In this document: positions 42,598 to 52,173 of the stretch, piece by piece
Numbering within the stretch: the stretch's first letter is position 1
Layout of the letters: each line of letters begins with the position of its first letter
NCBI GenBank assembly: GCA_023150835.1
Contig: JAKLKB010000009.1
Span: forward strand, 17,976 to 81,975
Origin: Myxococcota bacterium
Lineage (GTDB): Bacteria > Myxococcota_C > UBA6777
Length of the DNA stretch: 64,000 nt
Direction: 5' to 3'
Position numbers and translations under genes: made by a program
Notes under the pieces: generated by a model
The model's input: the letters and a program-made list of their open reading frames with translations, nothing else
The model's database searches: none
Told to the model about the DNA's origin: nothing

Positions 42598-44217
42598 CTA
42601 GATTTTTTTGGACTCGGAGAGGGGCGAAGCAGAAGAGGCGGGGGTCGGGCCATAATAGAAGCGGAAAGCGGCAAGGCCGAAAAGCGCGATGGCAACGACA
42701 TAATGGTGGGTGTTCATTTGGATTGGGAGGCGAAGGATCGGTTTGAGGATCAAGTACAACATACCGAGCCAAGCGTGTGCGATCAAATACAGCCCAAGGA
42801 TGCGCCGTGTCGAAGGCACTTCCCAACGCTTTTTGGCCAACAGCAAAAACGCAAGCCAGTGCAACGGGTGGTACATCAAAAGGTTTGCATTGTGCGGAGG
42901 TTCGGGCATCCATGTAAAAAACATCATCAAGGCCAACGCGGTCCCAAGAGACGCGGCCACAAACAGATACACCCGCAGCCACCGACGAAACGCAGGGCGC
43001 GCCCACAACAACAGCCCCAACAACCACCAAAATCCGCCGAGTCCGTAAGTGAGCGACACAGGCTCGACACGCATCGCCTCCGCTGCTTTTCGTTGGTACA
43101 ACGTGGCTGAGGGCGCAGCCAACGATCTTCCACGCGAGACCAGCCAATTTGGATCCGCCACGTAAGACTCCAAGTACACAGGCAAAAACATATCATCCCA
43201 CCGACGCAACGGGCGATCTGCAAAAGGCCCCATCCCAAAGTCCATCAAGATCATCAGCACAGGATTTGGCGTGGTGCGTTGCATGACGTGTTTTCGGTAG
43301 GTATTGGGGCTGAGCGCCAAGGCATCTTCACGAAACACCGGTCCCATCGCATAATGCAACGCATCGCGCAGCTTGGTCGAGCAGTTTTGCCGATAATGAT
43401 CATATCTGTAAAAGCGGTTTTCGGGGCGCGAATGGTGTCGCAAAAAATGCAGCAGACGCCGTATCTCCTTGGCGCGCAGATGAAGCGTGCGAAACTGGTA
43501 GGTGCGATCGGTGTATTGATAACCGCGCAGCAGATAGTTGTGCGGGATCACACTCAACCAATACTGCATCTGATTGCGCAGATAATCGCGCAACAGCTTC
43601 ACAGGGTTGTTCCCCGAAAAAGTCCCGAAGTTATACGTCATGTCCTGCCCAAGCAACCGATCTCGAACACGCAAGGCATTGTGACCGAAGTACGTAAACA
43701 GCCAGTTTCCCGGACCGATCGTGACGAGATCCACGCGGTACCGCTGCAAGATCCGCTCATCGCTTTCTTGTGCAGGATCGAGTCGACGCCATCCCCTCCG
43801 CCTGAGGCGATCAGCGCGACCCCATCGATCTTTTTGCGCATCTCGCTGTGTCGAAAAGGGGCGAACAGGAACAGACGGCATTGGTAAACGTCGATCTGGC
43901 CGAGAGGATGGAGAAGATGGGCGTGGTTCGGGCGAAGAGATGGGGGACTCAGGCGGAAGCTCAGGCAACCAATCGCCATGTTTGAATTGGAGGATGTGTT
44001 TCTTTGGATCGCTCGGAGGGATGGGCTTGGACAACGTGGTTTTTGACGTTGGAGGAATGGGCGCCGACAGCGAGGCTTTCGATGTTGGAACGCTTGTCGG
44101 AGGGCGAGAATACGCATCCGATGCTGCCAACAAGCAGAGGCCAAGCAAGAGACCAAAGGCCCCAACCATCGGAAAATAACGCAAACATCTCGGAATAACG
44201 ATATGTAATTGGATCAT
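42598..44217 (-). CDS. DUF4105/Lnb-type periplasmic-domain membrane protein
   Basis: 539 residues. The N-terminus has a hydrophobic segment (MVGAFGLLLGLCLLAASDA), then a disordered Pro/Ser-rich linker. Residues ~170-330 match the DUF4105 (Lnb N-terminal periplasmic) domain: VDLVTIGPGNWLFTYFGHNALRVRD, MTYNFGTFSGN, and FYRYDHYRQNCSTKLRDAL with the conserved Asn-Cys. The C-terminal ~200 residues carry five or six membrane helices (GLGGFWWLLGLLLWARPAF; YLFVAASLGTALALMMFFTWM; YVVAIALFGLAAFRFYYG). Some DUF4105 proteins have been described as lipoprotein N-acyltransferases (Lnb); whether this one is cannot be told from sequence. ATG 44217 or 44169; neither has a strong Shine-Dalgarno. Confidence 0.82.
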   Translation of the reverse strand: MIQLHIVIPRCLRYFPMVGAFGLLLGLCLLAASDAYSRPPTSVPTSKASLSAPIPPTSKTTLSKPIPPSDPKKHILQFKHGDWLPELPPESPISSPEPRPSSPSSRPDRRLPMPSVPVRPFSTQRDAQKDRWGRADRLRRRGWRRLDPAQESDERILQRYRVDLVTIGPGNWLFTYFGHNALRVRDRLLGQDMTYNFGTFSGNNPVKLLRDYLRNQMQYWLSVIPHNYLLRGYQYTDRTYQFRTLHLRAKEIRRLLHFLRHHSRPENRFYRYDHYRQNCSTKLRDALHYAMGPVFREDALALSPNTYRKHVMQRTTPNPVLMILMDFGMGPFADRPLRRWDDMFLPVYLESYVADPNWLVSRGRSLAAPSATLYQRKAAEAMRVEPVSLTYGLGGFWWLLGLLLWARPAFRRWLRVYLFVAASLGTALALMMFFTWMPEPPHNANLLMYHPLHWLAFLLLAKKRWEVPSTRRILGLYLIAHAWLGMLYLILKPILRLPIQMNTHHYVVAIALFGLAAFRFYYGPTPASSASPLSESKKI

Positions 44218-44277
44218 TTCAATCGGCTGCTCTTTCTGTGTAGGGTTTCTGCAATATCCTGATAGGACGCGATCGAT

Positions 44278-44342
44278 ACGGGGTCAAGGGAGCCTTGCGA
44301 CGGAGGCGTGACGTGGCCTCTCGCCCCGACACAAACAAACCC
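44278..44342 (-). repeat. Partial copy of dispersed repeat family 2
   Basis: Contains ACGGGGTCAAGGGAGCC and a TCTCGCCCCGACACAAACAA segment, corresponding to the inverted 5' half of the copy at 41257. As there, it adjoins the CTCGTA end of a TACGANATCCG element (copy C). Confidence 0.5.
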
Positions 44343-44352
44343 AATCAATCCT

Positions 44353-44466
44353 ACGAGATCCGCCCGTTGCGTGATCGTAAAGAGGTAGGGGCAGACAGGT
44401 GTGGATGCCCAAGAATCGGGCATCTACGTACTCTCGTTTGCTGTGTACATCCCTCGGATATCGTAT
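44353..44466. mobile_element. MITE/BIME-like element, copy C
   Basis: 114 bp from TACGAGATCCG (44353) to CGGATATCGTAT (ends 44466), in the opposite orientation to copies A and B. The core contains GTAGGGGCAG (44386) and GGATGCCC aagaat CGGGCATC followed by CTAC. The remainder of the 432-bp gap between the DUF4105 gene and the protease gene holds a family 2 fragment and a threefold ATCGGGCGTCT direct repeat at ~44540-44610; no gene is seen there. Confidence 0.8.
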
Positions 44467-44649
44467 CACTTCCACAAGAGAGACGGAACATCGGGGGCTT
44501 GCAAGTCCTTGCGTTGAAGCGCAACCTTTGGGGGTGTGGATCGGGCGTCTATGGTGTGGGGTGTGAATCGGGCGTCTATTGTATCGGTCGTGGATCGGGC
44601 GTCTTTGCAAAGCTCCCACAACGCAACAAGAAACGAGGAAGCGAGAAAG

Positions 44650-47600
44650 ATGTTGAAGTGTCCGAAGAAATGGAATCCAAGGACGGCGGCGATCTGGGCA
44701 TTTGTTGCATGGATCGGGATGTTTCCGATGGCAGCCTCTGCACAGGTGGCTCAAAACAAGCCTGAATTGACAAACAGCACAGCGAGCGATCCACAAGATC
44801 TATTGGTGGTCTCCAAAGAACTCCCGCTCTTGCGCTGGATGATCAGTCGATTGCCCCAAGCCTACATCGATCCTGCGCAATTCGACCCGCCTCGGATGTT
44901 TCGTGCAGCGTTGGAACGATTGGCTTACCATGTGACGGATATCTGGGTGGATTTCTCGGCTGAAAGCAAAGGCACGTTCACCCTCCACGTCGGCTCTCAG
45001 CGCAAAGACTTTGCGATCGGCAGCTTCTTTGGGATCTTGGATGTTTGGATCAAAGCACAAAAGATCATGCCTTTCATCAAAGAGCATTATCGGGGATCGA
45101 TGACTACGCAACAGATGGACTATTACATGGTGCAAGGCGTCCTGTCGACCTTGGACAAACAAACGCGACTGGTCGACGTGTCAGGGAGAACGAACGCCAA
45201 AAGCCTCGTACAGCCCGGGATGATCGGCATCCTGTCAGACATGAAGGAGGGAAAGCTGATCATCCAAAAGGTATATCCTGATTCACCTGCCGACCAAGCG
45301 GGCTTGTTGCGCGGCGATCAGATCGTCCAGATCAACGGCGAGCCTGTCTTGCCGACCATGACACTCGAACAATTGGTTGTAAAGCTCCGAGGGTTCCGAG
45401 GGACACGCTTGGCTCTTCATCTTTTGCGCAAGGGCTGGAAAGCCGCTCGACGCATCGTGTTGATCCGCGCCCAGATGCAAGCCCCTCTTGTGGTCGCTCA
45501 TCTGCTGCCGGGGCGGATCGCGTATATCCGTTTGCGCCAATTCAGCCAAGGCGCAACAGCGATGATCCGCGAAGAGATGGGCCGACTGCGCCGCCAGATC
45601 GAAGGCAACTTCCTTGGGCTGATCCTCGATCTTCGCGACAACCCCGGGGGTCTTGTGATCGAAGCCGTCGCGATCTGCTCGATGTTTGTAGAAAAAGGAG
45701 AGGTCACTTCGTTTGTTGGCGCTCGCATCCCACGCAAAACATACAGCGTGACCGGAAAAAACACCGAGGAAAAATATCCCCTCGCTGTCCTTCTTAATGG
45801 CCGCTCAGCTTCTGCGTCTGAATTGCTCGCAGGTGCGCTGCAAATGCACAATCGCGCCGTGATCTTGGGCCGCCAAAGCTACGGCAAAGGCACCGTCCAA
45901 AGCGCAGGACTGGCCTTGGGTGGGCGTTTTTATATGGCCGTCACCATCGCACAATACCTGATCCCGGGGGACGTCTCGATCCAAGGAGCGGGTATCCGCC
46001 CCGATATCGAACTGGTGCCTGTGCGTATCAACGCCAAAGATCCGCAGTACTACCGCTCGATGCTCAACGACCTCGAAGAACGCAAGCTGCGTTGGCCCAA
46101 ATTCCTCCAACAAAACCTTGATCTACAACGAGGAGGCGTGCGCCAACTGATGTTTTTACAAGCCGAACCCAAGCCGCTGTTGTCCCCAACCTCCCAAACG
46201 CTCCATGCGACGCCCTCTCCCAAAACCCCCGCCAAAACAACCCGCCCCCGCCAAGACAAACGCGCCAAAAAGCCGACCCCACGACGCACCCCAAAAAACA
46301 AAAAACGCCGATCTGCGGCCTTCTCTGAGGAGGATTGGCGGATGCCCAACGAACCCGAAGAACTCCGCGAAGACTTTGAGGTCTGGTTCGCCCGCCATCT
46401 TTTGCGCGCTGTCAACAGCGGACGCCGCGACGTGGCCCTACAACAAGCTGAATCCGCGATCGAACGCACGAAAAAACGCGAAGAAAAAAGGATCGTCGCC
46501 GCGCTCAAGCAATTCGGTATCGATTGGCAAGCCTCCACCAAAAAACGGAAACCCACGCGCCTACAAGCCGAACTCCACGCCGAGCCACAAAAGGCCGCAT
46601 GGAAGGTCGGGCAGCCCGTCCGCTTGCGCGTCACCCTGCGCAACCTCGGAGAAACTCCTGCCCACCGCGTCCACGCGGTTGTGTACTCGGATCTAAAAAC
46701 CTTCCAACACCGCGAACTCCTCTTGGGCCGCATCGCCCCAAAACAAACCATCACAAAAACATGGTCCTTCACCTTGCCCACCCATTATCCCACCCAACCC
46801 AACCTGCTTCGTGTCGAGATCGAAGCCGATAACGCCGAAAAGATCGCGCCCCTCTCCCTCAAAGCGCCCATCCAAGCCCCTGCTTTTCCCTCTTTTCGCC
46901 TCGCCTACCAAGTCCTCGACCACGCCCCCGACGGCAACCAAGACGGGCAACTCCAACCGGGCGAACATGCCCGCCTGCGCGTATCTCTCCAAAACATCGC
47001 AACCTCCGCAACATCCAAAAAAGCACGCCTGTCTTTGTTGATCAAAGGAGCGATCGTTCTTCGACCACAACAACCCCTCGCAGAGATCGGCCACAACCAA
47101 CAACACACCACCGATTTCTCTATCAAGATCCCCGATGCTTCGCCGATTGGACCGCTCCAAGCCGCCCTTCATCTTCACGATCCACACTCCGGCTACACCA
47201 TGCTCCATCCCATCACCCTTCAAGTCGCTCCCCCCTCTTCAACGCTCCCTATCCCCGCCAAAGGCTGGGCCGTCTTCGCCCAAAAAACCCCGATGTGGGC
47301 GCAACCCGCAACCTCCCCACTACCCGCCTTTTACGCTCCCCCTTCCACCATCCTTCCCGTGTCGATGCGCTTTGCAGGATATCTCCAAGTCCGCCTCCCC
47401 GCCCCCCCCAAAACACCGACATCCTCCCACAACACCTCTCCCGCTCCTGCTCTCCAACAGCCCGCCTTCGCTTGGGTCCGCGAAAAAGATATCCGCCTCC
47501 AAACCTCCCCCTCCCCACAAAAACCGCATCTCGAAACCGTCTACGCCATCGATCCACCACGCATCGATCTCCCCCAACATTCCCCGATCTGGACCGATCA

Positions 47601-47850
47601 CACCTCCCACACCCTCTCCACTCACATCCACTCACAACACGGAATCCTCGATGTATACGCCCTGATCAAAGATAAAAAAGTCTTCTACAAACACATCCAA
47701 CACCCTGCTTCCAAAGGCCCCCTCCAACTCCCTCTCCAATTCACTCTCCCCCTTCACCTCGGCCTCAACCACATACGCATCGTCGTACGCACAGAACGCG
47801 GCACCTTTCTTCGCCACACCCACCTCTTCCGCAACCCTCCACCCAAATAA
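44650..47850 (+). CDS. S41-family (CtpA-like) PDZ protease with C-terminal CARDB-like domains
   Basis: 1066 residues. The ATG at 44650 has GAGGAAG upstream and begins a signal peptide (RTAAIWAFVAWIGMFPMAASAQ). Residues ~186-263 are a PDZ domain (GMIGILSDMKEGKLIIQKVYPDSPADQAGLLRGDQIVQINGEPV). The S41 core at ~284-450 has ILDLRDNPGGLV, the serine motif GRSASASELLAGAL and the lysine motif RQSYGKGTVQSAG, so the Ser/Lys dyad is intact. A basic Pro-rich linker (~515-560) leads to tandem beta-sandwich CARDB-like domains (~650-860: VGQPVRLRVTLRNLGETPAHRVHAVVYSD; DGNQDGQLQPGEHARLRVSLQNI). The last ~200 residues are unassigned beta-rich sequence. At over twice the usual CtpA length, this is a periplasmic processing protease with added adhesion or binding modules. 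Confidence 0.92.
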   Translation: MLKCPKKWNPRTAAIWAFVAWIGMFPMAASAQVAQNKPELTNSTASDPQDLLVVSKELPLLRWMISRLPQAYIDPAQFDPPRMFRAALERLAYHVTDIWVDFSAESKGTFTLHVGSQRKDFAIGSFFGILDVWIKAQKIMPFIKEHYRGSMTTQQMDYYMVQGVLSTLDKQTRLVDVSGRTNAKSLVQPGMIGILSDMKEGKLIIQKVYPDSPADQAGLLRGDQIVQINGEPVLPTMTLEQLVVKLRGFRGTRLALHLLRKGWKAARRIVLIRAQMQAPLVVAHLLPGRIAYIRLRQFSQGATAMIREEMGRLRRQIEGNFLGLILDLRDNPGGLVIEAVAICSMFVEKGEVTSFVGARIPRKTYSVTGKNTEEKYPLAVLLNGRSASASELLAGALQMHNRAVILGRQSYGKGTVQSAGLALGGRFYMAVTIAQYLIPGDVSIQGAGIRPDIELVPVRINAKDPQYYRSMLNDLEERKLRWPKFLQQNLDLQRGGVRQLMFLQAEPKPLLSPTSQTLHATPSPKTPAKTTRPRQDKRAKKPTPRRTPKNKKRRSAAFSEEDWRMPNEPEELREDFEVWFARHLLRAVNSGRRDVALQQAESAIERTKKREEKRIVAALKQFGIDWQASTKKRKPTRLQAELHAEPQKAAWKVGQPVRLRVTLRNLGETPAHRVHAVVYSDLKTFQHRELLLGRIAPKQTITKTWSFTLPTHYPTQPNLLRVEIEADNAEKIAPLSLKAPIQAPAFPSFRLAYQVLDHAPDGNQDGQLQPGEHARLRVSLQNIATSATSKKARLSLLIKGAIVLRPQQPLAEIGHNQQHTTDFSIKIPDASPIGPLQAALHLHDPHSGYTMLHPITLQVAPPSSTLPIPAKGWAVFAQKTPMWAQPATSPLPAFYAPPSTILPVSMRFAGYLQVRLPAPPKTPTSSHNTSPAPALQQPAFAWVREKDIRLQTSPSPQKPHLETVYAIDPPRIDLPQHSPIWTDHTSHTLSTHIHSQHGILDVYALIKDKKVFYKHIQHPASKGPLQLPLQFTLPLHLGLNHIRIVVRTERGTFLRHTHLFRNPPPK

Positions 47851-47920
47851 CCCCTCGCGATCTTGTCGTGATCTTCGTGTTGTATCCTGCAACCCAACCC
47901 AAAGACCCACAAAAAAAGTC

Positions 47921-47950
47921 TTGAAGAAACAAATCGCTATCTGCTACATT
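47921..47950 (+). promoter_or_regulatory. Possible promoter of the small Ala/Gly-rich protein gene
   Basis: TTGAAG (47921-47926) and TACATT (47945-47950) with an 18-bp spacer, ~140 bp before the start codon. Only a moderate match to sigma-70 consensus. Confidence 0.3.
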
Positions 47951-48089
47951 CTCTCTTGCAAACACCTCCCAAAAAAGTTTTTCAAAAACAGTGGAAACTT
48001 CTTTGAGAGGCACGCGATAATGAAAGTGTCAAATCGAGCGAAGTGCAAAAACGTACAAATCAAACCAATCACTTGTAAGGAGAGACACC

Positions 48090-48608
48090 ATGTCTATCGG
48101 CGGCATCAATAACAATGGCTTGACCCCCCAACTCAAAATGAACGTCGGAAACACCGCTGACGTCAAACAAACCCAACACAAAAGCTTTGGCGCTCACCTC
48201 GCTGGTGGCCTCAGCACCGCTGCAAGTGCTGTCGGCGGCGCCGCTGCCATGGCTCTCCCCAACATCCCCGGTGGCGCTGTCCTCTCCGCTGCAATGTCCG
48301 GCGCTCAAAACGTCGGCACCGGCAGCGCAGCCCTGACAGGCGCTGGCGCTACCACAGGCACCAACCCCCTCTCCGCTGCCACGGGTTCCGCAAGCAGCGC
48401 AACCTCCGCTATCCCGGGCGCTTCGAGCGGCTTGAACTCCCAATTCGACCAAAGCAAGCAAATGTTCGAAATGCAAGCTGGCTTCAACATGAAGTTCCTT
48501 GAACTCCAAAACAACATGCAACAAGAATCGCGTACCTTTACTGCGGTCTCCAACATGATGAAAAACCGCACCGATACCGCGAAAAACTCCCTCCGTAACA
48601 TCAACTAA
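48090..48608 (+). CDS. Small Ala/Gly/Ser-rich protein with C-terminal amphipathic helix, unknown function
   Basis: 172 residues with a strong AAGGAGAG Shine-Dalgarno eight bases before the ATG. There is no signal peptide. Residues 1-35 are polar; 36-120 are dominated by Ala, Gly, Ser and Thr (AASAVGGAAAMALPNIPGGAVLSAAMSGAQ); the C-terminal 55 residues form a Gln/Asn/Met-rich helix (QFDQSKQMFEMQAGFNMKFLELQNNMQQESRTFTAVSNMMKNRTDTAKNSLRNIN). Absence of Sec signal, small size and a helical C-terminus recall substrates of non-Sec secretion systems such as type III filament or needle proteins, but no secretion genes are nearby, and this is a weak inference. It is flanked by a 239-bp leader and stands alone. 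Confidence 0.75.
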   Translation: MSIGGINNNGLTPQLKMNVGNTADVKQTQHKSFGAHLAGGLSTAASAVGGAAAMALPNIPGGAVLSAAMSGAQNVGTGSAALTGAGATTGTNPLSAATGSASSATSAIPGASSGLNSQFDQSKQMFEMQAGFNMKFLELQNNMQQESRTFTAVSNMMKNRTDTAKNSLRNIN

Positions 48609-48665
48609 TCTCTTCTCTGCCCCTCTCTCCTGTCCCCCTCTCTTCTCTGCCCCGTCTCTCTCGTC

Positions 48666-48860
48666 CCGTCTCCCCAAAAAACCGTGTTCGCAGCCCTCCC
48701 AAACAATCACGTTGCTTCTCTCCCGTCTCCCCAAAAAGCCGTGTTCGTAGCCCTCCAAAACAGCCACGTTGTGGGGTTGAAAAACGTCTGTTCGCCCCAT
48801 CAACACGGGGTCAAGGGGGCCGCGACCCCTTGCGGGGCGTGGGGCAGCGCCCCACAAAAC
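48666..48860 (-). repeat. Dispersed repeat family 2, copy 2, plus local duplication
   Basis: 48739-48860 is an inverted copy of family 2 (CAACACGGGGTCAAGGGGGC ... GGGGCGTGGGGCAGCGCCCC). Its outer end is duplicated: CCGTGTTCGYAGCCCTCC and following bases occur at 48682 and 48739. This fills the 335-bp gap between convergent genes; no gene seen. Confidence 0.7.
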
Positions 48861-48943
48861 AGAGCCACGACACACACCACTCGGATATTTGGAGATAAGG
48901 ATATTCGGAGACAGGGATATCTGCGGAGAAAAGGGGGGGAGGG

Positions 48944-49837
48944 TTAGCGAAGGAGACCGCGTTCGAGCAATTGCTCTTTCATGGCGACGCCCATGTGGGA
49001 GGGAGTGGGAGCGACGCGGATGTGGGCGGCTTCAAGGATCTTGATCTTGGCGTCAGCGGTGTCATTTCCGCCAGAGATGATCGCGCCTGCGTGACCCATA
49101 CGGCGACCGGGAGGAGCGGCTTTTCCAGCGATAAACGCTGCGACGGGCTTGGTCATCTTTTCTTTGATGAATTGAGCGGCTTTCACTTCGGCGTTTCCGC
49201 CGATCTCGCCGATCATGATCACGCCATCGGTGTTGGGATCGGCTTCAAAGAGCGCAAGAGCATCGATGAATTGCGTACCGATCACAGGATCTCCGCCGAT
49301 CCCGATACAGGTCGACTGACCGATCCCAAGCTGCGTGAGTTGGAAGACCGCTTCGTAAGTCAAGGTTCCCGAACGGCTGATCACGCCGATACGACCGGGC
49401 TTATGGATCTGTGCGGGCATGATCCCGATCTTGCATCTTTCGCCCGGGGTAATAATCCCCGGACAGTTGGGGCCGATCATGCGAACGCCTTTGGCATCCA
49501 AGACGGGCTTGACTTTGACCATATCAAGGATGGGGATCCCTTCGGTGATCACCACGACCAAAGAGACGCCAGAATCGGCGGCTTCGAGGATCGCGTCGGC
49601 GGCGAATTTGGGGGGAACAAAGATCATCGAGGCATTTGCGCCTGTTTCTTTGACCGCATCGCGAACGGTGTGGAAGATGGGAACTTTTTCTTCAAAGAGT
49701 TGGCCGCCTTTTCCGGGGGTGACGCCTGCAACGACGTTGGTTCCGAAGGCCATACATTGCCGCGTATGAAAGGAGCCAGCGGAGCCGGTGATCCCCTGAA
49801 CGACGAGGCGAGTGTCTTTTCCTACAAGGATGCTCAT
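48944..49837 (-). CDS. sucD: Succinyl-CoA ligase, alpha subunit
   Basis: 297 residues. With SucC it converts succinyl-CoA to succinate with formation of ATP or GTP in the TCA cycle. Signatures: [23 protein letters not shown] (CoA-binding Rossmann fold), [30 protein letters not shown], and the phospho-histidine loop [14 protein letters not shown]. Full family length. The ATG at 49837 has AAGGAGA eight bases upstream. It is 12 bp after sucC, clearly the same operon. Confidence 0.97.
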   Translation of the reverse strand: MSILVGKDTRLVVQGITGSAGSFHTRQCMAFGTNVVAGVTPGKGGQLFEEKVPIFHTVRDAVKETGANASMIFVPPKFAADAILEAADSGVSLVVVITEGIPILDMVKVKPVLDAKGVRMIGPNCPGIITPGERCKIGIMPAQIHKPGRIGVISRSGTLTYEAVFQLTQLGIGQSTCIGIGGDPVIGTQFIDALALFEADPNTDGVIMIGEIGGNAEVKAAQFIKEKMTKPVAAFIAGKAAPPGRRMGHAGAIISGGNDTADAKIKILEAAHIRVAPTPSHMGVAMKEQLLERGLLR

Positions 49838-49849
49838 GTCACGGTCTCC

Positions 49850-51019
49850 TTATGCGCCAATCGCTTTGACGATCTTTTGTGCGGCGTCGTTGAGGTCGTC
49901 GGCGGAAACGATGGCCAGTCCGCTATCGTTTAGCATACTCTTTCCGAGGTCGACGTTGGTTCCTTCGAGGCGAACCACGAGGGGGACGGTCATCTGGATC
50001 TGTTTGGCGGCAGCGATCACAGCGGCGGCGATCACATCGCACTTCATAATCCCACCAAAGATATTCACGAGGATGCCTTTGACGTGGGGATCGGAGAGGA
50101 TGATCTTAAAGCCTTCGGTGACGGCTTCTTGGCTTGCGGAACCACCGACATCAAGGAAGTTGGCGGGTTCACCGCCATGATGCTTGATGATATCCATCGT
50201 GGACATCGCAAGCCCGGCACCGTTGACGAGACATCCGATGTTTCCGTCCAATTTGACGTAGGACAGCTCGAACTTGGCGGCTTGGATCTCGGTGGGTTCT
50301 TCTTCGTCGAGGTCGCGCAGTTCGGCCCACTCGGGATGGCGAAAACCTGCGTTGTCATCGAAGTTGATCTTGCCGTCGAGCGCGAGCAATCCGCCTTCTT
50401 TGGTCAAGACCAAAGGGTTGATCTCAAACAGCGATGCGTCTTCTTGGACATAAGCGTTATAACAACCCAAGACCACGTTTCGGAAGTCTTTGGCGGCGGA
50501 CTTGGGAAGCCCCAGATCAAAAAACAGTTGATTGATCTGATAATCGCCCACACCTGTTGCAGGATCGATCTGGGCCTTTAAGATCTTTTCGGGGGTTTTG
50601 GCAGCGACTTCTTCGATATCCATCCCACCTTCGGTAGACGCCATGATCGTGACACGCGAAGTCTCACGATCAAGCACCATCCCAAAGTAGTACTCGTGTT
50701 GGATATTGCAGCCGTCTTCGATCAGCAGACGCTTGACCAGTTGGCCTTGTGGACCTGTCTGATGCGTGATCAACGTCATGCCGAGGATGGCCTTGCTGTG
50801 CGCGATCGCCTCGTCAAGCGTACCAGCCAGCTTCACTCCGCCGCCTTTTCCGCGCCCACCTGCGTGGATCTGCGCCTTGACAACGACCTTTTTGTCGCCG
50901 ACGCCGAGCTGCTTTGCTACGGCGGTGGCCTCTTCCACAGAAAAGGCGACTTGCCCGTTGGGTACGGGTACACCGTATTTTTTCAAGAGTGCTTTGGCCT
51001 GATATTCATGGATCTTCAA
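49850..51019 (-). CDS. sucC: Succinyl-CoA ligase, beta subunit
   Basis: 389 residues from a TTG at 51019, giving (L)[22 protein letters not shown] full AAGGAGG lies five bases upstream of the TTG, and the length matches E. coli SucC (388). The open frame reaches 51121, but those residues have no family match. The ATP-grasp domain includes [19 protein letters not shown]; the C-terminal domain has [42 protein letters not shown]. Located 25 bp after the fumarase-like gene and before sucD, forming a TCA-cycle operon. Confidence 0.96.
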   Translation of the reverse strand: MKIHEYQAKALLKKYGVPVPNGQVAFSVEEATAVAKQLGVGDKKVVVKAQIHAGGRGKGGGVKLAGTLDEAIAHSKAILGMTLITHQTGPQGQLVKRLLIEDGCNIQHEYYFGMVLDRETSRVTIMASTEGGMDIEEVAAKTPEKILKAQIDPATGVGDYQINQLFFDLGLPKSAAKDFRNVVLGCYNAYVQEDASLFEINPLVLTKEGGLLALDGKINFDDNAGFRHPEWAELRDLDEEEPTEIQAAKFELSYVKLDGNIGCLVNGAGLAMSTMDIIKHHGGEPANFLDVGGSASQEAVTEGFKIILSDPHVKGILVNIFGGIMKCDVIAAAVIAAAKQIQMTVPLVVRLEGTNVDLGKSMLNDSGLAIVSADDLNDAAQKIVKAIGA

Positions 51020-51044
51020 GATATCCTCCTTCTTGGATTGGCCT

Positions 51045-51752
51045 TCAAAGAATGATCTCGCCTGTCGAGGCGCGTTGGTGTTTTTGAGAAGTGTGGTAGG
51101 CATGAAAGATATCGCGGCCAAAGGCGTCGACCGCGATCAAAGCAGGGAAAAGAGAGACTTTAATTCGGCGAATCGCCTCCAAACCCAGATCAGGATAGGC
51201 GACGATCTCGGATTGAAGAACACAACGCGCAAGCAAGGCTCCCGCCCCACCGGGCGCATGGAGATACAATCCATGACCTCGCTTGATCGCCTCGATCACG
51301 TCGTGGTTTCGGGGCCCGTACCCCACAACGCAACGCACACCCGCCGCCAACAAATGGATCGCAACACGATTAAAGGGGGCGCTGATCTCTGGATCAAAAC
51401 TACCGATCACCTTCCCAAAAGGCGCAGGACTCGGCGTAGAAAAATAAATGGACTGTTGTTCGAGAGGAATCGCTGTGGGCAGCCCTTGTTTGATCTCTGA
51501 AACCAAGCGCTGCCCGGCAAGATGCCCCATGCTGTACATCGTACCTTCCAACCAAACCCAATGACCTGCACGCAATCCCGCAAGAACATGATCCTGAAAC
51601 GGAAGTTCCAGACGCAGCGGCGTCATATCTTCTGTCTTGGCGTTGACATGCGCAGTCGCCGAAGGGATCGCAGGCAGTTGATCCTCTGTCGGAGTCTCCA
51701 AGGTATCGTTGCGGGTCCCCTCTGTTTCGGCTTGTTGAGAAGGAGAAGCCAT
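51045..51752 (-). CDS. Class I fumarate hydratase, beta subunit (C-terminal domain)
   Basis: 235 residues from the ATG at 51752; ATG 51626 ([10 protein letters not shown]) starts right at the domain and is a real alternative, since the first ~42 residues are low-complexity. The rest matches the fumarase/tartrate dehydratase beta domain: [129 protein letters not shown]. The iron-sulfur alpha subunit is not encoded next to it, so it must be elsewhere or this subunit has another partner. Operon with sucCD. Confidence 0.88.
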   Translation of the reverse strand: MASPSQQAETEGTRNDTLETPTEDQLPAIPSATAHVNAKTEDMTPLRLELPFQDHVLAGLRAGHWVWLEGTMYSMGHLAGQRLVSEIKQGLPTAIPLEQQSIYFSTPSPAPFGKVIGSFDPEISAPFNRVAIHLLAAGVRCVVGYGPRNHDVIEAIKRGHGLYLHAPGGAGALLARCVLQSEIVAYPDLGLEAIRRIKVSLFPALIAVDAFGRDIFHAYHTSQKHQRASTGEIIL

Positions 51753-52173
51753 GATTGATCTAACCTATATTTGTCTTTCGTCGCGGAAGTTGATTTGTTT
51801 TTGAGAAGGAACGAGAAACGCAGCCAACGGCCCGAAGAACGCGCTCGAACCCCACACCAATCCGCCACAGCAGGCAGACCGTACGCCTCGCACACGCCCC
51901 AAAAAGCGCGTCCCAAAACGCACGTCCAAAGTTTGGACGCACTCTTAGCACAGCAACCTCCCCCTGTAAAGCATCCAAAAACAGCTTTGTGGGTTGACCT
52001 CAAGCCGTCCTTGCAAGCACAATAGAAAACAGACGGCAGCAGCGTAGGACGGCGGGAAGCCCCGAGAACCCACCACACCCAAGTCAAACGAAGCGGCCTT
52101 GTGTGCTGAGAGATCGACAGAAAGCGATGCGTTAAACGAGTGATCGTGCGAGCGTTGGGAGAACAAAGCGACC
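51753..52173. other. Divergent intergenic region
   Basis: 421 bp between the TCA-cycle operon (leftward) and the kinase-FGE gene (rightward). It should contain both promoters, but no clear -35/-10 pair was identified (a TTGACC at ~51994 lacks a good -10). Short open frames have no ribosome sites. No repeat copy is present. Confidence 0.5.
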
